From positions 1 through 64,000 of the forward strand of contig CAIYWC010000040.1 in assembly GCA_903929795.1 (NCBI GenBank): a stretch of 64,000 bases of DNA. Direction: 5' to 3'. Both the position numbers and the translations under genes were made by a program. This stretch comes from an uncultured Myxococcales bacterium (GTDB lineage: Bacteria > Myxococcota_A > UBA9042). This document shows positions 27,119 through 34,634 of the stretch, one piece after another. Each line of letters begins with the position of its first letter. Within the stretch, counting starts at the first letter, position 1. The notes beneath the pieces are model-generated. The model saw nothing but the letters and a program-made list of their open reading frames with translations, had not been told where the DNA came from and ran no database searches.

Positions 27119-28482
27119 GGCGCACCGTGCGCGGCGACGAACTGCGCGACTTCCGACTGAAAAACCGCCATGAGTTCGCGCACTTCAACCTCGGTCACTA
27201 CCGACGCCTTGAAGTTGAAGTTCAGCGTCGCCACGCCGTCGTAGTTGGTCAGGGTGAGCACAATCGCCGTCCGCGGAATCAGCGGCGTCGACACGCGCAC
27301 CGCCGTCACGTCCCAGCCCGGACCGCGCAGCCGCGGGATCGGAATCGCCAGCACGTTGCTGAAATTCAGGTTCACCACCGTGCGCGGCGAGGCGAAAAGC
27401 AGCTTGCGAAAGTCCGCCATCTTCAGCGTCAGCGCGAACCAGCGCTCAAAAAGGTAGCGTTTCAAGTGGGCACGGCGGTCGTTTTGTGCTTTGACCTGCC
27501 GCTGGATCTCGGGCATCACGTCCGCGATGGCGTGAAACCGCGTGAAGTCGATGTCCGGAATATGAAAGGCCAAATGGTTGGCGAACGAGCGAAATGGCTT
27601 GCCGCGCGGCCGCGTCTCGGCGGCGGTCGTCGCGTTCATCCGCGTCACCTTCACGCCGTGCGCCTCGTTCCAGCGCTTGTTGGCGACCAGAAACGCGGCG
27701 GCGAGCATCCAGTTCAGGTTGCCGCCCGCGCGCTTGGCCGCGTCTTTCCAGCCCTGCAGCTGCGCGGCGGCCAGCGGCACGTGCAAAGTCCGGTTTCCGC
27801 CTGAGTAATCGAGCGAGACGTTCTGCCTGAGCACCGACAACGGCCGGCGCAGGCTGACAAACGCGCTGCGGATGTACTCGCCGATGCCAGCCAGCAGCAG
27901 CCCGCGGCGCTGCCACGGCGTCAGGTCAAACGCGTCAAGCTCCGCGCGGCGCGGCACGACCGCGAGCGCCGCCGCATCCGGCTGCGTGCCCGCGAGCGCG
28001 TGGTTCAGGAACGCCGCGAGGTCCGGCAACAGTTCAATCATCGCCCGGCCGTCCGCGAGGCCATGGTGCTGCTTGACGAACAGCCGCGAACGGTTGCCGG
28101 GCAGCCACGCCAGGATCAGCTGCAGCGGCGGCCGCGCGAACAGGTCAAGGAAGCGATCGTGCACCGCATCGCGCAGACGGTCGGCGGCGGCGTCCGGCTG
28201 ATCGCGCAAGTCGTGGAATTCAAAAAGCTGGGCAATCGGCGGCTCATCTGACCACGACCACGCGAAATGCTTGGCGGAATCCGCTGTTCCGTCCAAGGGC
28301 ACCACTGTCGCCCCGCACGTGGGATACGCCACGCACAGCCAGCGCAGCGCCTGTTGTACCGCGGCGGCCGGCAGCTGCCCGTCGAGGTGCAGCTCCCAGG
28401 TCGGCGCGTTGGAACAACCCAGCGGACCGCTCGTCGCGGCCAGACAGGCTTTGTCCAAATATTCAAACGGTTGCGTGGTCAT
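27115..28482 (-). CDS. HHxxxDG-motif acyltransferase (condensation / wax-ester synthase-like fold)
   Basis: The 455-residue protein has the catalytic motif HHGLADG near residue 155, the hallmark of CoA-dependent acyltransferases, condensation domains and the wax ester synthase/diacylglycerol acyltransferase superfamily. The second half has the NLNFSNV and LTLTNYDGVATLNFNF segments expected of the solvent-channel region. No carrier-protein domain is attached. It follows the CotH-like gene by 11 bp and overlaps the next gene by 4 bp. The ATG at 28482 is chosen over a frame open to 28818, which runs into the CotH coding region. Next to an alcohol oxidase, ester formation from an acyl donor and an alcohol is plausible. 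Confidence 0.8.
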   Translation of the reverse strand: MTTQPFEYLDKACLAATSGPLGCSNAPTWELHLDGQLPAAAVQQALRWLCVAYPTCGATVVPLDGTADSAKHFAWSWSDEPPIAQLFEFHDLRDQPDAAADRLRDAVHDRFLDLFARPPLQLILAWLPGNRSRLFVKQHHGLADGRAMIELLPDLAAFLNHALAGTQPDAAALAVVPRRAELDAFDLTPWQRRGLLLAGIGEYIRSAFVSLRRPLSVLRQNVSLDYSGGNRTLHVPLAAAQLQGWKDAAKRAGGNLNWMLAAAFLVANKRWNEAHGVKVTRMNATTAAETRPRGKPFRSFANHLAFHIPDIDFTRFHAIADVMPEIQRQVKAQNDRRAHLKRYLFERWFALTLKMADFRKLLFASPRTVVNLNFSNVLAIPIPRLRGPGWDVTAVRVSTPLIPRTAIVLTLTNYDGVATLNFNFKASVVTEVEVRELMAVFQSEVAQFVAAHGAP

Positions 28483-28493
28483 GGCTCGCTCGG

Positions 28494-29948
28494 CTATTTG
28501 CACGGCCCCAGCAGGTCGCTCAGGGTCTTTTGCCGTGCGGTCACGTAGGCGTCGAGCGCTACGTAGTCCGCGTCCAGCTGTTTGGGCGTGTACAGCCCCT
28601 TGGGGTCGCTGTAGACAAGCGGCTTGAGCGCCGTGTGAAAGGAATCGATGAGCGGCAGCAGCGTCGTCGCGCGGAATAGCCCGCACTGCAGCGCTTGGAA
28701 TTTCGCCAGCAGCAGCGGCTTGAGCACCGGGTTTTGCCAAATCCGCTGGTAGAGTTGGTCCGTCCGCGTCGCGCACCAGGAATTCGGCGCGCCCCACGGC
28801 AGCGCGAGGTCGTACCACGCGTTGTTAAAGTTGCCGAACGTCAGGTCGACACCGGTGGCGATCAAATGGAATTTCTTGGTATTTTGGTCGCCGTAAATCG
28901 TGAAATTCTGGCCCGCGGCGGCAAAGCCGTCCAGGTTCGACAGCACAGCGTCGACCGCGTAATCCGCGAGCAGCTCATCCACGACGAAGTACTTGTCCAG
29001 CACCGTCGGCAGTTGGTCGTCGGTCGCGTCCGTGATCGCCTGCGCGGCGTCGACGATCGCCTGCGGATCGCCCGGGCTGCCCGTGTACGCCGGCTTGAGC
29101 GCCGCGCAGCCGCCCGCGTCGGGACAGTCGATGCCCATGCAGCCGATGGTCGGCTCGAACTTGTTGCCTTCCTTGTTATTGAAAGCATTGGCAAAAAATC
29201 GCTTGTCGACGCTTTCTTGCAGTTCGTAGACGCCGTAGTCGCTGCCGTTGATCGCGACGTGCGCCCAGCTGAAGCGCGGCGCGTCGCCGCCGATCGCGCG
29301 CAGCATCGCCCCAGCGATCGGCTCGCGGACAAACGTTGGATCCTGCCCGGAGGCTTTGAGGCGAAATGCCTGTTCACCGTCGGGTCCAACGCCGGCCGTG
29401 TTGTACTGGTCGAACTTGAGCCGCACGTTGGGCTTGGCCGGGTTGTCAATCTGGCTGCCGTTGCCAAAACCTTTGATTCCAATGGTTTTAAACGCCGTCC
29501 CGTCGACTTGCACGTCCGCCTGGTACCAGTTGTACACCTTCTGGCCGTCGGGCTGATTCACGCCGTCGAGGTATGCGGTCCAGTCGGCCGGCGCGACGGT
29601 CAGCGCGACTTCGTGGATGCCGGAAAAGTCAAAAAATGTTGTCGCTGCGTGAATTGCGGTGATCTCGGAAGGCAGGCCGCCGCCGATGTCCGCGGTGACG
29701 TCGTATTGCGGCGCATCGCCAGCATCCAAAACGTCGGCAACATCGCTTGCCGCATCCGCATTCACGGCGTCCGTGGCGCTGACGTCCGCGTCCAGATTTG
29801 TCGCGTCCTTGCCGGACGGCTGCCAATCGACAAATTCCACGTCGCCGGGTCCAGCGTCGGCATCGTCCGCCGCGCCTGGCGCGTCCGTTCCGCACGCACC
29901 CAAGATCGCCGCAACCGCCGCCACAACCCACGCATTCGCTTGTCGCAT
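28494..29948 (-). CDS. CotH-like kinase-fold lipoprotein
   Basis: This is a 484-residue predicted lipoprotein. The signal peptide ends in the lipobox LGAC with Cys19, followed by about 75 residues rich in Asp and Ala. The remainder matches the CotH family: an N-terminal beta-rich part (IKGFGNGSQ), the motif VYELQESVDKRFF typical of the glycine/Glu region, and LIATGVDLTFGNF corresponding to the metal-binding Asp segment. CotH proteins are secreted atypical kinases that phosphorylate spore-coat or surface proteins. The ATG has GGAGG four bases upstream. It leads a four-gene string with an acyltransferase, a small protein and a GMC oxidoreductase. The natural target is unknown. Confidence 0.85.
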   Translation of the reverse strand: MRQANAWVVAAVAAILGACGTDAPGAADDADAGPGDVEFVDWQPSGKDATNLDADVSATDAVNADAASDVADVLDAGDAPQYDVTADIGGGLPSEITAIHAATTFFDFSGIHEVALTVAPADWTAYLDGVNQPDGQKVYNWYQADVQVDGTAFKTIGIKGFGNGSQIDNPAKPNVRLKFDQYNTAGVGPDGEQAFRLKASGQDPTFVREPIAGAMLRAIGGDAPRFSWAHVAINGSDYGVYELQESVDKRFFANAFNNKEGNKFEPTIGCMGIDCPDAGGCAALKPAYTGSPGDPQAIVDAAQAITDATDDQLPTVLDKYFVVDELLADYAVDAVLSNLDGFAAAGQNFTIYGDQNTKKFHLIATGVDLTFGNFNNAWYDLALPWGAPNSWCATRTDQLYQRIWQNPVLKPLLLAKFQALQCGLFRATTLLPLIDSFHTALKPLVYSDPKGLYTPKQLDADYVALDAYVTARQKTLSDLLGPCK

Positions 29949-29973
29949 CTGGCCTCCGTGCTTTGCCTGCCGC

Positions 29974-30003
29974 ACGATACCCGATCGCCACGGCGGCGGC
30001 CAA
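29974..30003 (-). promoter_or_regulatory. Possible promoter of the CotH-acyltransferase-GMC string
   Basis: Minus-strand TTGGCC (29998-30003) is followed after 18 bp by TATCGT (29974-29979), about 25 bp before the CotH start codon. The fit is moderate. Confidence 0.4.
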
Positions 30004-30068
30004 TTCGCGCAAACTGGCGCGCGCAACCGGGATGCCGTATCGTTGTGCAACCCGTTGAGGACGGGCCG

Positions 30069-32285
30069 ATGTGGCGTTTCTGGCTGACCATCCTGCTCGC
30101 GCTGGCGACCTGCGCGGCCGCGTGTACGGACGTGCCCGCGCCAGGTGCGAGCGCGCCCGCGACGGCGCAATTCCGCACGAACGGCGACTTTTTCGAGATC
30201 GATCGCGGCCAAGGCTGGCAAAAATTTCTCATCAAGGGCGTCGATCTGGCGATCGCCAAGCCGGGCTACTATCCCGGCGATCTGGCCGCAACGCGCGCTG
30301 ACTACGACCGCTGGCTCGCCGGGATCGCGGAGTTGGGCGCCAACGTCATCCGCGTCTACACGCTGCACTACCCCGTGTTTTATCAAGCTTTTCGCGATTG
30401 GAACGTCAACCATCCCGATCAGCCGCTGTACCTGATGCACGGCATCTGGCTGGACGAACGGACCGACGGCGACTACATGAGCGATTCCACGGCACTTTTC
30501 GAGGAAGAGATTCGCCTGGACGTCGACGCGATTCATGGCGACGTCGACATCGACGAGCGGTTCGGCAAGGCGTCCGGCCACTACGACGCGGACGTCTCGC
30601 CGTGGCTGCTGTCCTGGCTGCCGGGCGACGAGATGGACGGCAACCTGGTCGCCGCTTCCAACCAAAAATGGGCCGGCTACAATGAGTACAACGGCCGATT
30701 TTTGCACATGAAAAAGGGCGGACTGCCGATCGAGGGCTGGGTCGCGCACGAGCTGGACACCGTGCTCAGCTACGAATTCGACCGCTACGGCGTGCTGCGA
30801 CCGATCGGCTGGTCAAGCTGGCCAGCGCTGGACCCGATCCACCACCCGACCGAGTCGCCCAACTTTGGCCAGGACGTGGTCGACTGCAATTTCGCGCAGT
30901 TCGATCTGCTCGCGCCGTACGACAAGGGCATCTTTGCCAGCTACCACATCTATCCGTTCAACCCGGAATTCATCATCTACGACCCGGGTTACGACAAGAC
31001 GCTCGACGCCGCGGGCGCGGTAAACAGCTACCTCGGCTACATGAAAGACCTGAAGGCGCACCACCCCGGCGTGCCGGTTCTGGTCGCGGAATACGGCATC
31101 CCGTCGAGCCAGGGCGTCGCGCACATCAACCCGTACGCCTACAACCACGGCGGCTACAGCGAAGCCGACCAAGCCAACGTCGTCTACGACCTCTACCACA
31201 GCTGCCTGGAAGCCGGCATGGCGGGCACCGTCGCGTTTGAGTGGATCGACGAGTGGTTCAAGCGCACCTGGGTCACGACGCCGACGATGCTGCCCGCGGA
31301 CAGCGGACGGCTGTGGCTGGACGCGATGAGCCCGGAGGAGAATTTCGGAATTCTCTCGTATTATCCATTGCCTGGCTGGTCAAAAACCGTGGACGGCAAG
31401 CCCGACGAGTGGACGCCGGACGATTTTGCGGCCGCACAGCAGGCGCCCCAGCCCGGCGGGCTTACGCGCGTGCAGCTCGCGGCCGACCCGGCGTTCTTGT
31501 ACCTGTACGTCCAACTGGCCGACGACGCGACGCCGGACTTGAGCAAAATTACGATGATGATTGGCATTTCTACGGCAGAAGGCGAGCTGGGCAACCACCT
31601 GCTGGGCGCCCTGACGGCGCCGGACGACACGACGCTGGCGACAGCGACGGGCCTGGGCTTTGAGTCTCTGGTGCTGCTGGACGGCGCGATCGACGAGCTG
31701 CGCGTGGATGCGACGTACGATCCGATGCCGAAGATCAACGGCGCCAGCAAGGTCGGCGGCACGCCGGTGGCGACGACCGATGGCCAATTTGTCCTGGAAA
31801 ATCAGCTGGTCAACAACAACGCCCAGTACCAGTCGATGGACGTGGAGTTCGACGGCAAGCAGTGGCCGCCGCCGCCCAAGCAGTACCACGCCTGGGGCAC
31901 GTTGAAAGTGGGCGATTCGACGCAGGATACCCTGGCGAACATTGCGGCTGGACCGCACGGCGTGCTGGAGATTCGCCTGCCGTGGCACGCGATTTGGGTG
32001 ACCGACCCGTCAACGCGCAGCATCCTGTGGGACGATCCGGCGACACCCGACTGGGACGTGAAAGTGACTGAAGGGATTCGCGTTTTTGTCGCGACCGCGC
32101 AAAAGTCTGGCGATCACTACCGTTTGTTGGACGCGGCGCCGCGGGCTGCGGTTCAGGGCAAGACCATCGCCGCGGACGGTCTGCCGCTGTTCACTTGGGC
32201 GACCTGGACGACCGTGCCCAACGTTGTGGAGCGACGTAAGCCCTTGTTTTATGCGCTGAAAACGGCGTTTGCGGAGAATCCGTGA
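30069..32285 (+). CDS. TIM-barrel glycoside hydrolase-like lipoprotein with a C-terminal CBM9-like domain
   Basis: The 738-residue protein has a lipoprotein-type signal (two candidate cysteines, C15 and C19). The barrel begins FLIKGVDLAIAKPGYYP, followed by LAELGANVIRVYTLHYP-type sequence seen in GH2/GH5/GH72-like barrels. SWLPGDEMDGN and VLVAEYGIPSS are good candidates for the acid/base and nucleophile Glu regions. After about residue 435 a DGKPDEWT start and LAADPAFLYLYVQLAD mark a CBM9- or DOMON-like beta-sandwich. The substrate is unknown. The stop overlaps the ATG of the next gene by one base, so the two are coupled; the partner is a polysaccharide deacetylase. Confidence 0.8.
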   Translation: MWRFWLTILLALATCAAACTDVPAPGASAPATAQFRTNGDFFEIDRGQGWQKFLIKGVDLAIAKPGYYPGDLAATRADYDRWLAGIAELGANVIRVYTLHYPVFYQAFRDWNVNHPDQPLYLMHGIWLDERTDGDYMSDSTALFEEEIRLDVDAIHGDVDIDERFGKASGHYDADVSPWLLSWLPGDEMDGNLVAASNQKWAGYNEYNGRFLHMKKGGLPIEGWVAHELDTVLSYEFDRYGVLRPIGWSSWPALDPIHHPTESPNFGQDVVDCNFAQFDLLAPYDKGIFASYHIYPFNPEFIIYDPGYDKTLDAAGAVNSYLGYMKDLKAHHPGVPVLVAEYGIPSSQGVAHINPYAYNHGGYSEADQANVVYDLYHSCLEAGMAGTVAFEWIDEWFKRTWVTTPTMLPADSGRLWLDAMSPEENFGILSYYPLPGWSKTVDGKPDEWTPDDFAAAQQAPQPGGLTRVQLAADPAFLYLYVQLADDATPDLSKITMMIGISTAEGELGNHLLGALTAPDDTTLATATGLGFESLVLLDGAIDELRVDATYDPMPKINGASKVGGTPVATTDGQFVLENQLVNNNAQYQSMDVEFDGKQWPPPPKQYHAWGTLKVGDSTQDTLANIAAGPHGVLEIRLPWHAIWVTDPSTRSILWDDPATPDWDVKVTEGIRVFVATAQKSGDHYRLLDAAPRAAVQGKTIAADGLPLFTWATWTTVPNVVERRKPLFYALKTAFAENP

Positions 32286-33700
32286 TGCGCGAACTTGTCT
32301 GGTGGCTGATCCTCAGCTGTGGCTTGGCGACCACCGCGCTCGGCGCCACGATTCCCAACGCCGGTTTTGAGCAGGCCAACGCGGACGGCGGCGTTGGCCC
32401 CGCGAACTGGACGACCGACGAGTGGGGCGCGGTCCAGGCCACGTTCACCTGGACGCTGACCGGCCACACCGGGCGCGGCGCGCGCGTGCAGGTCACCGCA
32501 ACCGGGACCGACGGCGACGCCAAGTGGTGGGGCGTCGATTTCGCCGCGGACGGCACCGACAACGTCTACACCGTCAGCGATTGGTACCGCGCCGACGTGC
32601 CGACCGATCTGCTGCTCTGGGTGCACTACGCCGACGGGACCGAGTCGTACGAGCCGGTCGTGACGCTGCCGCCGGCCGCGACGTGGACGCAGGCAACTGC
32701 GCAAGTGACGGTGCCCGATGGCGCCCAGCGGCTGCGGGTACTGCACACGATCTCGCCGATTGGCACCCTGGACATCGACGACGTGAGCTGCGTGGGCCAA
32801 GGAGGCGCCGCGGTGCTGCCAGGCAAGTACAAAGCGACCGTGACCTTCACGTTCGACGACGGCTGGCTGTCCGCGTACAACATGCTGATCCCGCGGCTGG
32901 AAAAGATGGGCTGGCGCGGCACGAATTTCATCATCACCACGTATCCGGACAAGCCGGGCTATCAGTCCGACTACATCTTGTCCAAAGACGTGAAATCGCT
33001 GATGGGTCGCTGCCATGAGGTCGCCAGCCACACCCTGACGCACCCGGACCTGGCGACGCTGACGACCGCGCAGTGGACCTCCGAGATCACGGACCCAATC
33101 CCGACGCTCAAAGGCTGGGGCTCGAACGCGTACGGGATCGCGCCGCCGTTTGGCTCGTATACGCCGGAGATCCTTGCCGCAATGGCCAAGCTGTACCCGT
33201 ACATGCGCACGCTGCATCCGGACGTGAACCAGCCGCCGTACAATGTCCACGAGCTCAACGGCCACGTGCTGACCAACATCTCCAAAAACGACGAACTGGA
33301 GGAGCTGCTGAGCCGCGCGGAGCAGATCGACGGCGGCTGGATCATCCTGGTGTTCCACCGGGCCTCCGCCGACGCGCCGAGCGACGCGTACGTGACGCCG
33401 GACCAGTTCCAGGGCTTCTTGGACCTTGTGCAAAAGCACGGCGCCAAGGTGGAGACGATCGCCGAGCACATGGGGCTGATGCAGTGCACGCCGCTGCCGA
33501 CGCAGCCGACGCTTGTGGTGGGCGACAAGTCGCTGGATGCGCCCGCGGAGGCGACAAAGGCGACGGCGGACAATGCGAATGGCGCGGCGGGCTGTGACGC
33601 GCGCGGGCACCCGCAGCGGACGTGGCCGCTGGTCGTCGCGGCGCTGGCGGTGCTCCTCTGGCGGCGCAAGGCGGCAAAGTCCAATGTGCGACCGCACTAG
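32285..33700 (+). CDS. Polysaccharide deacetylase with carbohydrate-binding N-terminus and MYXO-CTERM-like tail
   Basis: This is a NodB-type carbohydrate esterase that removes acetyl groups from an N-acetylated polysaccharide. A signal peptide leads to a jelly-roll region of about 150 residues (IPNAGFEQANADG) that probably binds glycan. The NodB domain has FTFDDGW with D191/D192 and SHTLTHPD with H249/H253, so the metal and catalytic residues are present. The last 35 residues have GC, a hydrophobic stretch (WPLVVAALAVLLW) and RRK, which fits the MYXO-CTERM sorting signal for surface anchoring. The ATG at 32285 shares its first base with the stop of the glycosidase gene; a GTG three bases earlier is possible. 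Confidence 0.88.
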   Translation: MRELVWWLILSCGLATTALGATIPNAGFEQANADGGVGPANWTTDEWGAVQATFTWTLTGHTGRGARVQVTATGTDGDAKWWGVDFAADGTDNVYTVSDWYRADVPTDLLLWVHYADGTESYEPVVTLPPAATWTQATAQVTVPDGAQRLRVLHTISPIGTLDIDDVSCVGQGGAAVLPGKYKATVTFTFDDGWLSAYNMLIPRLEKMGWRGTNFIITTYPDKPGYQSDYILSKDVKSLMGRCHEVASHTLTHPDLATLTTAQWTSEITDPIPTLKGWGSNAYGIAPPFGSYTPEILAAMAKLYPYMRTLHPDVNQPPYNVHELNGHVLTNISKNDELEELLSRAEQIDGGWIILVFHRASADAPSDAYVTPDQFQGFLDLVQKHGAKVETIAEHMGLMQCTPLPTQPTLVVGDKSLDAPAEATKATADNANGAAGCDARGHPQRTWPLVVAALAVLLWRRKAAKSNVRPH

Positions 33701-33711
33701 TCGGATTTAGC

Positions 33712-33740
33712 TTGGCACGCGCTCGGGCCTCCCCTACACT
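33712..33740 (+). promoter_or_regulatory. Promoter of the ferredoxin-frataxin pair
   Basis: TTGGCA (33712-33717) is followed by a 17-bp spacer and TACACT (33735-33740), 38 bp before the ferredoxin start codon. It is one of the best sigma70-type matches in the window. Confidence 0.65.
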
Positions 33741-33778
33741 GCACGCGCCGACCGCCTGCGGTCGAGAGGAACCTGGCC

Positions 33779-34183
33779 ATGGGCGGCGTCAATCCCTACA
33801 ACAAGTCCATCGCGAACGCGCCGGCCAAGCGGCCATTCACGGTGCGGCTGGTCGGCCATCCGACGCTGATCGAAGTCAAGCCCGAGGCGCTGCCGTACGG
33901 CCGCGACGGCCAGCCGGGTTCCCTGCTGGACATCTTGCTGAACGGCGCGCACGTGCCGATCGACCACGCCTGCGGCGGCGTAAGCGCGTGCTCGACCTGC
34001 CACATCGTGGTGAAAGAGGGCCTGTCGAGCTGCTCGCCAGCCGATGAAGCCGAAGAGGACATGCTGGACACCGCGCCCGGTTTGACGCCGCAGTCGCGGC
34101 TCGCGTGCCAGTGCGTGCCGGATGGCAGCTGCGATCTGGTTGTCGAAATCCCCAGCTGGAATCGCAATGCGGTCAAAGAGTAG
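33779..34183 (+). CDS. fdx: [2Fe-2S] ferredoxin, Isc type
   Basis: This 134-residue protein has the adrenodoxin/Isc-type cluster motif: C65 and C71 in CGGVSACSTC, then C74 and a distant Cys near residue 110. Such ferredoxins give electrons to the IscS/IscU assembly machine. A preceding segment of about 40 residues is longer than in E. coli Fdx. The ATG at 33779 has AGGA nine bases upstream and a clear promoter before it. The frataxin-like gene starts 6 bp after the stop, which supports a role in cluster assembly over general electron transfer. Confidence 0.9.
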   Translation: MGGVNPYNKSIANAPAKRPFTVRLVGHPTLIEVKPEALPYGRDGQPGSLLDILLNGAHVPIDHACGGVSACSTCHIVVKEGLSSCSPADEAEEDMLDTAPGLTPQSRLACQCVPDGSCDLVVEIPSWNRNAVKE

Positions 34184-34189
34184 GTCACC

Positions 34190-34519
34190 ATGGATGAACG
34201 CACGTTTCGCCAAACCGTGGACGCGATCTACGCGCGGGTGCTCAAGCGCCTGGACCTGGAAGATCCGGATGTGATTGAGGGCGAGATGAACGCCGGCGTC
34301 GTCCGCATCCGCGCGAGCCGCGGCCAGGTGTACGTGCTGAACGTCCAGCCGCCGCTGCAGGAAGTGTGGTACGCGGCGGGCGACCGCGCTTGGCATTTCA
34401 AGCTGGCCGACGACCACTGGGTCGATCCGCGCAACGGCGAGGAGCTGGGCGCGATCCTGGACGAGACCGTCAGCAAGGCGGCCGGCAAGGCGATCCATTT
34501 TGCGCTTTGGCAATTCTGA
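34190..34519 (+). CDS. cyaY: Frataxin-like iron-sulfur assembly protein (CyaY)
   Basis: The 109-residue protein has the length and pattern of bacterial frataxin: an acidic first helix (RLDLEDPDVIEGEMN), beta strands with VYVLNVQPPLQEVWYA, then AWHFKLADDHWVDPRNGEELG, matching the conserved His-Phe and Trp core. Frataxins bind iron and modulate the cysteine desulfurase. It lies 6 bp after the Isc-type ferredoxin gene and probably shares its transcript. hscA and hscB are in the same window but 27 kb away. Confidence 0.85.
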   Translation: MDERTFRQTVDAIYARVLKRLDLEDPDVIEGEMNAGVVRIRASRGQVYVLNVQPPLQEVWYAAGDRAWHFKLADDHWVDPRNGEELGAILDETVSKAAGKAIHFALWQF

Positions 34520-34634
34520 CCGCTTGGTCTCACGTCAGCTCGTGGGCTGGTCCGTTCGGGCGAATTCAAACTCTCCCGCCGCCTCGCGTCAACACGTGTA
34601 GACGCCGCACCGAGCGGTTCGCTACCATGGCGCC

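Noticed and set aside
26742-27188. N-terminal extension of the GMC oxidoreductase
   Set aside because: The extension overlaps two coupled genes in other frames and is Arg/Ala-rich; the GTG at 26741 gives a normal FAD-domain start.
28695-30068. N-terminal extension of the glycosidase
   Set aside because: It is antisense to the CotH-like gene, and the signal peptide starts at 30069.
29949-30749. N-terminal extension of the CotH-like protein
   Set aside because: A signal peptide with lipobox and a GGAGG site begin at 29948; the extension is antisense to the glycosidase gene.
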